64,000 nucleotides of DNA from Ailanthus altissimus (taxonomy: Eukaryota > Streptophyta > Magnoliopsida > Sapindales > Simaroubaceae), in the NCBI GenBank assembly GCA_946807835.1, contig OX327694.1:4290001-4354000 (forward strand), in the 5' to 3' direction. Below, in pieces: positions 1 through 11,243 of the stretch. Position numbers and translations under genes: made by a program. Every line of letters begins with the position of its first letter. Position 1 is the stretch's first letter. The notes under the pieces are model-generated. The model worked only from the letters and a program-made list of their open reading frames with translations. It had not been told where the DNA came from and ran no database searches.

Positions 1-289
1 CAACAATTATCTTTATTGCTGAAGAACTTCATACACGGGAGATAGTGTTTCATTCAAACTTTAAGGGCAAAAAGAGTAGAGAATGAAACATCACACTTCG
101 ACAGGTTGCAAGGAAGTGTTTTTTTGATTAGATACAAAATGAGAATGCCGAGGTTGTCAACTTGTACGAGAAGAGGAAAAATTTAGTAATTGGGGAGGAT
201 TGCTCTCCAAGCAAAAAACATGCCACCGAGAGGTATCTCTTTTAATCAGGCGCTTGCGAGTCAGCTCTGCCCATCTACATGAGTCTTCT
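1..289. other. Unassigned sequence upstream of the LINE coding homology
   Basis: No protein homology is recognisable in any frame. It lies directly upstream of the LINE endonuclease and may be the end of ORF1 or the spacer between ORF1 and ORF2, but the sequence does not prove this. Confidence 0.4.
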
Positions 290-3200
290 ATGTTGGAATG
301 CATGGAGGTTGGGAACCCTCGTGCAGTAAGGACTCTTCGAAAGCTTCTTACAATTTGTTCCCTCAACTTGGTCTTTTTGCTCACTAAGTTGTATGGTAAA
401 TGGGCAGACATGGTTAGGGAGAATTTAGGTTTCTTAAATTCTTTCCAGGTGGGGAGTGAGGAAAGTAGTGGTGGTATCTTTATGTTATGGAATAATTAGT
501 GGAACATTACAGTTTTTGGATTCTCAAAATTTCATGTTAAAGTTGTGGTCATAGATCATCTACAAAAGTGATGGCATGCTATAGGCTTTTATGGCAATCT
601 AATTCGGTCTGAATGATCTCATAGCTGGCAACTGGTCAGACGACTATACTCACATTCCTCTTTGCATTTTCTTTGTCTTGGAGACTTTAATGAAATTCTA
701 TCTATGCGAGAAAAAAAGGAAGGCTTTATAGAGATAAGAAACTATATGATAGATTTCCAACAAACTTTATCTGATACAGGTTTTCTTGATTCGGGGTTTT
801 TGGGCTCTAAGTACACATGGAATGAAGTTGGCCGAAATAGGGAATGTATAATGGAAAGGCTCGATCGAGGCTTGTGTAATGCATTATGGCAGTCTTTATA
901 TCAACATGCTCAAGTTCATTATATAGAGTTTTACTCTTCTATTTATATCAACATGTTTAGGTTCACTATAGAGTTTTATTCTTCTGATAACTGATCCATT
1001 CATCTCACTTTGTCTTCTTCATCATCATATCCAAGGTAACATAACTACAATTGAAAATTATACTTTGAGCCTTTATGGCTTCGGGATGAATCATGCCGTG
1101 ACATGATCAGAAGTTTTTAGACGAATTCAGTTGAAGATATTCTAGGTAAATTGAAAAAATATGCTAAAGAGCTCATTTGTTGAGACTGTATTCATGGAGG
1201 AGCCTTGTCGTGTCGAATCAAGAGGTTAAAAAGCCAGATTGAGGATCTCTTAGATAACTCACCTCAGGTTGATAGGGACCAGCTTAAGAATCTAGAGGAA
1301 AAGCTTCAAGCTTTATTATTTCAGGAGGAGTTATTTTGGGCATAGCGAGCACGGGCTGACTGGCTTTTATAGGGATATCATATTATAAAATATTTTCATG
1401 TAAAGGCTTATATGCGAAAATCTAAAAATTGCATTAGGGGACTATTTAATGCATTTGGAACTTGGTGTGAGTCGTATAAAGAGATATCAAGAATTATTGT
1501 TGATTGCTTTTAGGTATTGTTCCAGTCTTTCAATCCTAGTCGTAGCTTAATGGAGGGTTTATTCTAGGATCTCACTCCTCACCTTTCAGATCAATCAATC
1601 GATTCATTAATCGCACCATTTATAACTACAAAGGTATATTAGGTTGTGTATTTTATAGGGGCACATAAAGCTCTAGGCTTTAATGGTTTTCATGCAATAT
1701 TTTTCCAACAATGTTGGGATATAGTAGGAGGGGATACGATAGCTTTTTCCTTTGGTGTTTTAAATGGTGAAGCTTTTTTGGTTGATGTCAGTTCTACCAA
1801 CGTGGTCCTTATCCCTAAGGTTTCATCACCTTTATCGGTCAAGGATTTTCGACCGCTAAGTCTCTGCAATGTGTTTTATGAAATTGTGGTAAAGACTATC
1901 AAATCGACTTAAACATGTGTTGGCTGAGGTGATATCTAAGAACCAAAACACTTTTATTCTTGGTAGATTGATTACAGATAATATTGTGGTAGGATTCGAA
2001 CTTATGCACTCATTGACATAGAGGAATTCAGGAAATGTGGGTTATATAGCAATAAAGCTTGACATGAATAAAGCTTATGATCAGGTTAAATGAGACTTTA
2101 TTCTATTTATGATGGAAAGATTGGGATTCCCTGCGAGATGGATTGGCTTAATCTACAATTGTCTATCAATTGTTGAGTTCTATTTTAAATGTAATAGACT
2201 ACTACGGGGTTAGTTATCCCTTCTTGTGTTCTGAGGCAAGGGTGTCCTCTCTCGCCCTTTTTATGTCTATTGTGTGCTGAAGGTTTCTCTTTTCAATTAC
2301 AATAGGTTGAGATTATGAGGGAGTTATATTGCTTTGCATGTTCACATAATGGTCTTCGGGTATCTTATTATTATTATTATTATTTTGCGATGATAGCCTG
2401 ATTTTTTGTTGAGTCACAATGTTTGATAGTTTTAATGTCAAATAGCTAATAAACTTGTACGCGTTTATGTCTGGACAATTAATAAACTTGCAAAAGTGTT
2501 CCATTAAATTTAGCATTAACATAGATCTTCAGGTGCAACATAAAATATTGGCTTTTTTTCTTTTATCTTGTACTGAATCTCATGATTAGTACCTTGGCCT
2601 GCCTTCTTTTATTGGAAGGAAAAAGTCTATATTTTAGTACATTATTAATAAGATTTTGCGTCGGATTCAAGGATGAAATTCAAAAGTTTTCTTTGCTAGT
2701 GGCAAAATGGTATTGATTCAGGCTATGTTATAGGTTATACCTCTGTATGTTATGTTAGTTTTTAAGCTGTCTTTTGCGGTTTTTGGTAAGTTAAATTCCT
2801 TACTATGTTCTTTTTGGTGGGAAAATAACAAGGGATCTCCTAAAATTCATTGGCTTAAATGGGATTTGATGTGTTCTTCTAAGACGAATAAGGGGTTAGG
2901 GTTCAGGGATTTGGAGATGGAAAATAAGGCAATGCTATCGAAATAAGTACTGCCCATCTCAGTCTTTTATTGAAGCTAATAAAGAGCGAGTCTCTTATTT
3001 ATGGCAAAGCCTTTTATAGGGGGAGAGAACTTCTTTTGATAGGTATTCGCTGGTGAGTTGGAAATGGGGAGTGCATCGTTTTATTTTTTGATCCATAGAT
3101 CCCTTATAATCCTTCTTTCAAGCCAATCACCCATAGCTGGGGAAAGGATTATTATAGGGTTTTGGATGTCCTTACTCCCGGTGGTAGGTGAAATATTGCT

Positions 3201-3303
3201 TTTATAAGAAACCTTTTGTAGGATGTAGATGTGCAATCCATCTTTTTATTCCTGTTGGTGAATTTAGTGGTTCTGATAGAATACCATGACATTACACCTT
3301 CAA
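290..3303 (+). mobile_element. Decayed L1-type LINE ORF2, 5' part (endonuclease and reverse transcriptase)
   Basis: This is a non-LTR retrotransposon ORF2 with many stops and frameshifts. Endonuclease homology begins near 300 (GNPRAVRTLRKL, then SGGIFMLW near 470) and continues through the WHAIGFYGN-like stretch near 570 to CLGDFNEILS at 670 and YTWNE near 815. The linker between endonuclease and RT spans about 1150-1640. RT homology starts near 1660 (AHKALGFNGFHAIFFQ), with VLIPKV and DFRPLSLCN at 1800-1880 and KLDMNKAYD near 2060. The catalytic FADD box near 2387 has lost one base, which shifts the frame. An ATT microsatellite lies at 2366-2388. The C-terminal part includes FWWENNKG and KIHWLKWD near 2810. 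Coding similarity breaks off at about 3303, where chromovirus A begins, and resumes at 11,244. It cannot produce active protein. Confidence 0.93.
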
Positions 3304-3663
3304 TAGTTGATAAGAGAACGATTAACAAATGGAGATCCTATTCAAGTTCTAATTGGTCAGGTTACAAGGCCTCTAGCTAAAAGATTTAAGAAAATTCTTA
3401 ATGGACTGATGTAAAACATTTGGACTGAGGTGAATTCATAAAGGCCCAATAAAACTCTAAATTGATGATTACTTAATTTTGACTCATCAAGTGTTTGAGG
3501 ATATGATGGACTTTTTATTAATGGTCATTACATTTTTAGAAGCAATTAAGAAGCAGTTTAAGTTGCCAACAACAGTCCATGTGGTGAAAACCTTTAACTT
3601 GCAATTGCATTTATGATAGTAGTTGCAATGTTTGACAGTGTATTTGAAATAAAAAGCCTAAAT
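3304..3663 (+). pseudogene. Ty3 pol C-terminal fragment and 3' UTR of chromovirus A
   Basis: In one frame the sequence reads VTRPLAKRFKKILNGLM, followed by NIWTEVNS after a stop. This matches the tail that follows the integrase/chromodomain in many plant chromovirus polyproteins (TRARAKKLKEALNGL type). Stops interrupt it. About 230 bp of AT-rich 3' untranslated sequence then leads into the LTR at 3664. It is the only trace of the left-hand copy of the tandem. Confidence 0.7.
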
Positions 3664-4020
3664 TGTTGGTGGTAGTTAATAGTTAGTAGTTTTAAGTTAT
3701 TAAATGTTATAATAAATGCTGGCATCTTAAGTATTCACTATAAATATATGAGGGATGAGAAGAAAGCATTCAGCAATTTGATTAAGAAAATTCTCTTTGA
3801 TTCTTTTAAAACTCTTTGAACTTATCGAAACAATTTTCGTAGCGTTCTTTTTCGACTTATCAATCAATCATTCAATAATTGATTGTGGTGTTTTCATTAT
3901 ACTAAAGTTCTTACTTCAATTTAAGCAATAAGTTATGATTTTATACAAATATGTTTCTAGACGGTGTTGGAGTCTTTCTTGATCCATAATTTTCTCAGTT
4001 TCTTGGCATGAATTGTATCA
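3664..4020 (+). repeat. Chromovirus A left LTR (357 bp)
   Basis: Starts TGTTGGTGGTAG and ends TTGTATCA. It aligns along its length with 10,873-11,243, with clear divergence (substitutions and small indels). A TATA-like ATAAATAT lies near 3742. The two copies define the LTR family. Confidence 0.9.
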
Positions 4021-4022
4021 AT

Positions 4023-4034
4023 TGATATCAAAGC
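4023..4034 (+). other. Primer-binding site-like sequence (initiator Met tRNA type)
   Basis: The sequence tgatatcaaagc starts two bases after the LTR end. It differs at two positions from TGGTATCAGAGC, the usual plant initiator-Met tRNA primer site. Its position and similarity support the plus orientation of the element. Confidence 0.65.
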
Positions 4035-4640
4035 TTGACACTAGTTGCTAGTTGGCCTATATTTGTTTTATTAATAAAAATAAAAAGTGATATTGCAATT
4101 CAAATGTTATAATTCTTGTTTTAATTTTATATTATTTTATTCTTTTTTGATTCCACAAATCTAAATTTCTTACTCTAAAAAAAAAGAAGAAAAAAAAAAA
4201 ACTTAAATCCATGACACAGTCTTGTTTTTAAGCCTTTAAATTCGAATTTCTCTTAGTGATGTTCTTGGGTGAATTATTGCAAGAAATTGTGATATTTATT
4301 TGATTAGTTTGATAAGAACCTATAGAGGATTACTACAAGTAGAAAAAAAAGGCAAGAGTGGTAAGCATATAAGAGGATAAAAGTCAATCTAATTTTGTGT
4401 GAAATATGAGAGAAAGTTGATTGAATCATTCTTTTAATGAAATAAGTAAGGGAGTGTACGAGATTTTTTTTTGTTTGTCTAACTTTGTTTTACAACAAAC
4501 ATGTCAGATAACAAAAACAAAAATACTTTCAAAAATGTGTTAGAATAGGTTAATCCAAAGTTTCTTATAAAGGTTTTAATGGGCGAGATGAGGAGAGTGT
4601 TGAAAGCGGAGATGGATTGATGAACGATTAGATCTGGTAG
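4035..4640 (+). other. Untranslated leader of chromovirus A
   Basis: AT-rich sequence between the primer-binding site and gag with no coding similarity. It includes an A-rich tract near 4180-4200. Confidence 0.5.
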
Positions 4641-5664
4641 AGAATGCATATTTGGAGCAGCCACAAAACACTCTTAATGTGCGTAGGAGAGGGAGAGTTC
4701 AACCTAAGAAAGTAAGAGTTGAAGGTAAAGAGTGTTATGGGGACGGTTTTGATGAAAAAGATGATCAGGATTCAATTGTTTGCAATATGAAATATGGTGG
4801 GTGGTTTAGAGAAGTTAGAAATCAGGAAGATAATAACTTGAGTAATATTAAAATGAAGATAGCGTCGTTTCAAGGTAAAAACGATCCAGAAGTTTACCAT
4901 GAATGGGAGAAAAAGATAAAGTTAGTATTTAATTGTCATAATTATTCTGAGCTTAAAAAGGTAAAACTTGTAACCATTGAGTTTTTTCGATTATGTAATT
5001 GTTTGGTGGGATTAACTATTGTTAAATAAGAAAAGAAATAGAAAGCGTTCAATAAAGACGTGAGAGGAAATGAAAATTATGATGAGGAGATAGTTTGTTT
5101 CAAGCCATTACTATTGTGAGTTGTACTAAAAATTAGAAAGTTTTACACAAGGTAATCGAAGTATGGAAGATTATTATAAGGAGATGAAAGTCACTATGAT
5201 CCGAGCGAATGTATAAAAAGATCGAGAGGCTACTATGGCTAGATTTTTGGGTGGTTTGAATAAAAAATTGTTAATTTGGTGGAATTGCAACATTATGTGG
5301 AGTTAGAAGATATGATGCACATAACTATCAAAATTGAAAACCAACTCAAGAGGAAGGGCAACAGTACATGACAAAACTTTGGCTCAGGTTTATCATGGAG
5401 GCTGAATTTTGTGAATAAAGAGAAGTAAGTCACTGTTAAGCTCAAAATCGAGCAAAAGCAAGAAGCGGTCAGCTATAAAAATCAAGGTAAATATGATTTT
5501 TTCACTACTCAAAATTGTGATATTAAGTATTTTAAATACCAATGCAGGGTCATATATCAAGCTAATATCTAAACAAAAGAGTTATGATATTGAGAGATAA
5601 TGGTGAAATTGAATCTGATAATGAAGATGTCATCGAATCTATGCCACCATTGGAGGACGTGGAT
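4641..5664 (+). pseudogene. Chromovirus A gag (broken)
   Basis: The open frame at 4652-5029 contains KMKIASFQGKNDPEVYHEWE and FNCHNYSELKKVKL, matching plant chromovirus gag capsids. After a stop at 5027-5029, homology continues in several frames, including VELQHYVELEDMMHITIK near 5280 and an N-terminal zinc-knuckle relic near 5515 in which the Cys ligands are lost (YFKYQC in place of the expected CFKC). The acidic stretch ending PPLEDVD lies at 5641-5664. Here the frame is interrupted by the 5665-9702 insert and resumes beyond it. Stops and frameshifts make it non-functional. Confidence 0.88.
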
Positions 5665-8600
5665 TGATATATCAAGAATATAAGAGTTTATTCCCAAGTG
5701 TAAGATTGTCGAAATAATAAATAACCCGATGAGAACAGTGTCAATCCATAGGAAAGTAGAATTAAAATTACAAACTATAAATACTTTAAAGACAATTAAA
5801 GAAGTATAAGATGTTTGCAATTAATAATTCAATTAACCAATTAAAATAAAATTTAAGGTTATGAGGATCTATTCTTGACATATAGAATAAGAATATATTC
5901 AACTTTTTTTATAACTCAATTGGAATCCTCACACAAAAAGGTTCCAATCGAAAGATATAACAATTAAAGTTCATCACCATTTATATATTAAGTTGTATTT
6001 ATTTCTTTCAATTATTATACACAAAATCTTATAAATGGGTTCAAGTATTTATTCTGCCAATTTTTATATTTGTCTATAATAAATTAAGACTCACACTTTA
6101 CAAAAAAGGGTATTTGCGCCAAATCTTGTAAATGATTTTATGAATTTATTGTGTCAATTATAAAAATTGTCTATAATAAATTAAGATATACTACTTTATG
6201 AGAAATGATATTAATATTATACACAAAATAAATACATCATATATAAATTTGCATAACTTAAGAATGAAACATTAAATTCATAAATAAGAATTAAATATAT
6301 CTTATTACCTTGCCAAGAGTTTCTCTTTTTCACATTAACAAAAAGAAAATTACTTAGATGTAGTAACCATTTATTCACAATCGGAAAGAATAAATGTTAT
6401 ACATATATAATATTCATATTTTATTTGTATGCGAGTGATATTTGATTTATGTATTGCTATTAGTATTCTTTGTATAGATTAAGAATCTACTATTAGGATT
6501 GAGTTTATTTGTAAAATTTTAGATTTATTTTAAGGATCAAATTGTAATATTTTGAAAGTTTTGGGGTTAATTTATAAATATTAAAAGTTAGCCTCGTACT
6601 ATAAAAATACACATTTTAAACTCTAATTTACTCATTTTTGGTCTAGTCACCTCTTTTAGAGTGAGAAAGGAGAGAAAGAGAGGGGAGAGAAGAGAAGAGA
6701 AAGAAAAAAAGGAAGAAGAAATTTAAAATTTTAAACTTTAAGAGGTATATTATAATCTTTTTTTAGTTTCTTGGTGTTAATTAAGTTAATTCCTTCAAGT
6801 TTTGATTTTTGAAAAAAATAAAAAATTGGAGATTTGATGTGGATTTTGTAAGATATATTGAGAATTGATAATGATTATATAGATAACTTGATAAATCATG
6901 ATGAATTGTAGAATTTCTACTTAATAGTCTCTTGATCTAAAATTTTTATAAATTGTTGTACTTCGATTCTAGTTTTAGCTTTTGATAATATGAAACTAGA
7001 CATGTTTAGAATCATTTGAGACTTTGAATCGATTGAAAATTTTAGAAATTGAATTTTTAGTGAATTTACAAAGATGACTTTGAAATTCTAAAACTTTCCT
7101 GTGTTAACAGTATGCTGAAGTGGTGAACAATTTTCGGTATGCTATATGATCTTAAAAAATTATGAAGTTTTTGAATATGATTATTTTACATGTCTACTAT
7201 GATATATTCAAAATTGAGAATTTATATTAATGTGATCAAATTGTTATGATTTTCTAAAGTGTATCAACTCACTGTATTATTTGATAAACAGATTTTTAAA
7301 GTTATAGAATAAAATAGTTCTTAAATACTTTTGATAGGATTTTGAAGTAAAACATTTGTCATGAATTGAGATATGTGTTAAGAGTAATTCTGTAGTAGTT
7401 TTATAATTTTTAAGTTAGTATATGATTTTATAAAATTGAGAGACTGAATACTGTTCAGTAAATATCTTGATCCTATCAAGATAATAGTTTGGATTTGATA
7501 GTGTTTATGAAATAAATTGTGTAGGAATTATGATATAATATTTATATATGAGAAGAATATACGAGTAAAGAATAATATATTATAATTTTGGAGTAATTGG
7601 ACATTATTTGATGTATAAGAAAAATTTGTTAAGTGTAAGTGGTTAGAATGACAGATTTTGAGAAACCAAGTCATTAGACTAATTCAATGTGTTAAGTGAA
7701 ATATGTGTAATTTTATAAGTTATTTAAAGTATTTTGTGTGAATCGTGAGGCTTATGAAAGGATTAATCTCCATTAATAGGTTAAGGAGAATTAAGTCTTG
7801 TAACCGAAAGTGTTAAAAAGTAAGTATACTAGATTTTTACTAAAATCATAATAAATATAATAATTATTTATGTATGATTTTGTAAATGTGCTTAGAAATA
7901 TGTTTATGTTTATGTTATGTCAAAGTATATTTGATATGAAATGTGAAAGATATATGTTTATGAATATGAGCATTAACATTGAGTATGGACATACATGTGT
8001 TTATGAAAGTGAGTTTTCAAAATGAAATGTGTTTAATAAAGAAAGTTTTTGAAGTAGAAAATGTCAATGAGATGCGTTTTGTGTTTTAAGAATGTTTGAA
8101 TTCACTATTTACTTAGTAGGCACCTTATGTGATTTGTAGAGTCTTTATGTGTGGCATTTTCTTCTGGATTGATATATGTTATGTGTTCCATATGTAGGGA
8201 GGATCCTATTGGTACCTAAAGGAAGAGTGAGTCATCACATTCGTATGGTGGCGTATTGGTGTATGTAAGAGGACTCACCGATGATCAGGGTGAGGGTTTG
8301 GTTCTTACCTTTGGGCATAAGCATTATATATGTATAATTTAAACCTCACTTGTGCTATTCCTCTCATACGGTATGTTATCGACGAGTGACATTTGCCTTA
8401 TTATGTAATATGAAAATTCTACTAAGTAATAGTTAAGTGATGGTATTCCTATTATATGTTTTGAAAGAATGTGTAAATGCTTACCTGATATGTGATAAGA
8501 TTATGATTTTGATTTATCACGGCATATCATACATATGCATTGTGTATATATATGTATTTGTATTTTGATGTATGAAAAACTAGTATGTTTACTGAGTTTT

Positions 8601-9702
8601 ATACTCATTATAGTTTATGGTGAGTTCAGGTAAATAAAGTACATGTGTGCTTAGCAAATTTGGCAAAGCTTCTGCTGTCCTTTGGGTTCCCTAAGTTGCT
8701 AAGTGTTTCATTTATGGACACATAGTTTAAGATATTTAATTTGTCCTTATTGAATAAATATTTATGTGTTATTTTATTAGGTGTGGTTGTATTTAGTTTA
8801 TGTTTCACCAAGTATGGTCATGAGTTGATTTTGTATTAAACTTACTAGCAACTTGATAATGATTCTTATGTTGAATTCAAGTTTTAAATTTTATATAATA
8901 TTAATTATGAGTGCACATTATTGAATGAATGTAAGTTATGTCATGTTTAAGATCTTTTGGGTTTAGGACGTGACATTAGACATAATAAAACAAAAGAAAA
9001 AGAAAGGAGATGGAAGAAGAGATAACATGACTTTAGAACAGTAAACAAGAGAAGTAATACTACAAAGAGATAGTACAAAAGACAAGCTTTTTGAACTAAA
9101 ATCTAGTTCTCTAATTACATCTTTTAAGCATAAATAGATCACCTATTTAAAAAAAAAAGGATAAATCAAGACAAATGAAAAGGAAACCACTTGGATGATA
9201 AAAGTCAAGAAGGGTGGTAACTAATTTGCATTGATTATCATTAATCCACCAACTTGATTTTCTAATTTGGAATTGATGTAGTCCAAATTAGCTTTCACTC
9301 AAAAAATCAAAGTTGTAGATATGTCTCTTATCTTTTCAAATTGAGTTATCTCATATATATTAGATACATATTTTTATAATTATGGACTAAATATTAATGA
9401 CTGTTCAAATTGAGCCTGTACTGCAAAATAGTTCTGTTCTAGGCCATTTTACCCCCTAAAAACTCTACTTTTAAATGCCTTATGAAATTTAATATATTAG
9501 CCAATTGCGTCAGCTCTTTACAGAATCAAGAATCACTCTAATTAAATTCTTAAGTAGAAAGTTATACCTATTTTGCCGAACCTACCACAAAATAGTTAAA
9601 AACTAATTAGGTACAATATTATAAATATATTTAAGTTTTTTTAAAGGGAGTTAAAAACACCAGTAATACAAAATTTAAATGTGTAATTTTAAGTGTTCAT
9701 TA
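5665..9702. mobile_element. Insert of unknown class in chromovirus A gag-pol, itself split by a solo LTR
   Basis: TGGAT at 5660-5664 is repeated at 9703-9707. Removing the insert with one copy of this 5-bp duplication brings the gag-pol frame back together exactly (VD before the insert, DVEY after it), which argues for a real insertion. Without the nested solo LTR the insert is about 1.4 kb. It has no coding homology that I recognise. Its ends are tgatatatcaag and gtgttcatta; the TG start and 5-bp duplication fit an LTR-type or retroviral-style integrase, but no internal terminal repeat is seen. Confidence 0.7.
6359..8975 (+). repeat. Solo LTR of a long-LTR Ty3 element (2,617 bp)
   Basis: Starts TGTAGTAACC and ends GGACGTGACA (TGT...ACA ends) and is flanked by a perfect 5-bp duplication, TTAGA, at 6354-6358 and 8976-8980. 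A TATA box (ctataaaaatac) lies near 6600 and a GA-rich leader at 6655-6720, so the likely transcription start is near 6630 on the plus strand. No gag or pol lies beside it. The LTR length and the termini resemble the Tekay/Del group of chromoviruses, but that assignment is inferred from general knowledge of LTR form. Confidence 0.85.
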
Positions 9703-10160
9703 TGGATGATGTAGAATACGTTGCCCAAGGTGAATTGTTGAGAGTTCTAAGTGTGTACGTCAAAGAAGATAATGAAGTGTAGCGAGAAAACATCTATCAT
9801 ACTAGATGCCACGTGTAAAATAAGGTATGTAGTGTGATTATTCATCGAGGTAGTTGTACTAACATTGCTAGTAGTACAATGGTGGAGAAATTAGAGCTAC
9901 CAACAATTAAACATCCTCAGCCTTACAAATTGCAATGGCTAAATGATAGTGGTGAGGTGAAGGTTACAAAATAGGCGCTAGTTTCCTTCCGCATTAAGAA
10001 AAATGAAGATGAAATGTTATGTGATGTATTTTCGATGCAAGCTGAACATTTGTTACTAGGCTGACCATGGCAATTTAATTGACGTGTTAAGTATGATAGT
10101 TTTATAAAGACAAGATTCACAAGATTTAAGAATGGCCGAGTCCCACGAGTGTAGGTCATG
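9703..10160 (+). pseudogene. Chromovirus A protease region
   Basis: Reads YVAQGELLRVLSVYVKED near 9715, then CSVIIHRGSCTNIASS near 9840, which is the family's aspartic protease region with the active-site DGG changed to HRG, then LPTIKHPQPYKLQWLND and AEHLLLG. A stop lies at 9778-9780 and others follow. The second half of gag joins here directly after the 5665-9702 insert. The protease could not be active. Confidence 0.85.
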
Positions 10161-10700
10161 TTTATAGTTTTATGGACTTGTTAATTTTTATAGGAGGTTC
10201 ATGAAAGACTTTAGTAGCATCATCGCTCCGCTTACCAAATTCATCAAGAAGAACATTGGATTCAAATAGGAAGACGAACAAGAGAAGACATTCTAATTGA
10301 TCAAGAAAAAATTAACTCATGCTCATTTACTTGCTTTGCCTGATTTTACTAAAACATTTAAAATTGAATGTGATATTTTAGATATGGGTATAGGTGCAGA
10401 TCTTATGTAAGGAGGAACACCAATTACATATTTCAGTGAGAAATTTAACGGGGCAGCCATAAACTACCCTATTTATGATCAAGAATTGTATGAGTTGGTT
10501 CGAACATTGAAAATATGACAACATTACCTTTGATCTAAGAAGTTCGTGATTTACACCGATCATGAGTCTTTGAAGCATTTAAAAGGCCAACATAAGTTGA
10601 ACATGAGACATGCATGATAAGTGAAATTCATTGAAACATTTTCATATGTCATCCGATATAAGCAAGGTGATGATTTGAGAAAAAAATCATTTTTAAGAGG
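10161..10700 (+). pseudogene. Chromovirus A RT end and RNase H (internal deletion, broken)
   Basis: Homology restarts at the RT thumb/connection ([19 protein letters not shown] at about 10,188) and covers RNase H: LALPDFTKTFKIECD near 10,335, [17 protein letters not shown] near 10,420 and FVIYTDHESLKHLKGQ near 10,540. The catalytic RT core that should lie between protease and this point is missing, as is everything after RNase H. Several in-frame stops are present. A purine-rich stretch (aagaggaaaatg, 10,694-10,705) before the truncated LTR may be the polypurine tract. Confidence 0.87.
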
Positions 10701-10719
10701 AAAATGTTGTAATAAATAT

Positions 10720-10872
10720 TGTTAGTGGTTGTTGGTAGTTAGTAGTTTTAAGTTGTCATTAAATATTGTAATAAATGTTGGCATTCCAAGTGTTCACTAT
10801 AAATACATAAAGGATGAGAGGAAAATATTTAATAATTTGATTAAGAAAAATTCTCTTTGGTTTTTTTAGAAT
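10720..10872 (+). repeat. Truncated LTR copy (first ~150 bp only) abutting the full right LTR
   Basis: TGTTAGTGGTTGTTGG and the following 150 bp match the first part of the chromovirus A LTR, then stop at tttttttagaa exactly where the full LTR starts at 10,873. The result is a partial direct duplication of the LTR U3 end. Confidence 0.85.
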
Positions 10873-11243
10873 TGTTGGTGGTAGTTGATAGTAGTTGGTA
10901 GTTAGTAGTTTTAAGTTATCATTAAATGTTATAATAAATACTGGCATCCTAATTGTTCAATGTAAATACACGAGGGATGAGAGGAAAGTATTCAATAATT
11001 TAATTAAGTAAAATTCTTTGATTCTTTTAGAATTTTTTGAACTTATCAGAACAATTTTCGTGGCGTTTTTCCTTCAACTTATCAATTAATCATTCCATAA
11101 TTGATTGTGGCGTCTTCCTTATACCAAGATTCTTGCTTCAATTTAAGCAACGAGATCGTAGTTTCATACAAATCTGTTTCTAGACGGTCTTAGAGTCTTT
11201 CTTAATCCACAACTTTTTAAGTTTTTTGGTGTAGATCGTATTA
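10873..11243 (+). repeat. Chromovirus A right LTR (371 bp)
   Basis: Starts TGTTGGTGGTAG and ends near gtatta, where the left copy has gtatca. It aligns along its length with 3664-4020. LINE coding sequence resumes at the next base. Confidence 0.88.

Larger units (their letters stand above)
3304..11243 (+). mobile_element. Chromovirus A: rearranged Ty3/gypsy element inserted in the LINE
   Basis: Order on the plus strand: a fragment of the pol 3' end, a full LTR (3664-4020), a primer-binding-like site, gag, a foreign insert (5665-9702), protease, RNase H, a truncated LTR (10,720-10,872) and a full LTR (10,873-11,243). A pol tail before the first LTR and a partial LTR before the last one suggest a tandem (LTR-sharing) copy that later lost most of its left unit and most of RT and integrase. 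The LINE coding frame stops at the left edge and resumes at the right edge. No convincing target duplication is visible at the outer borders (taaat before the first LTR, ggatt after the last), as expected for a truncated tandem copy. Confidence 0.88.
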
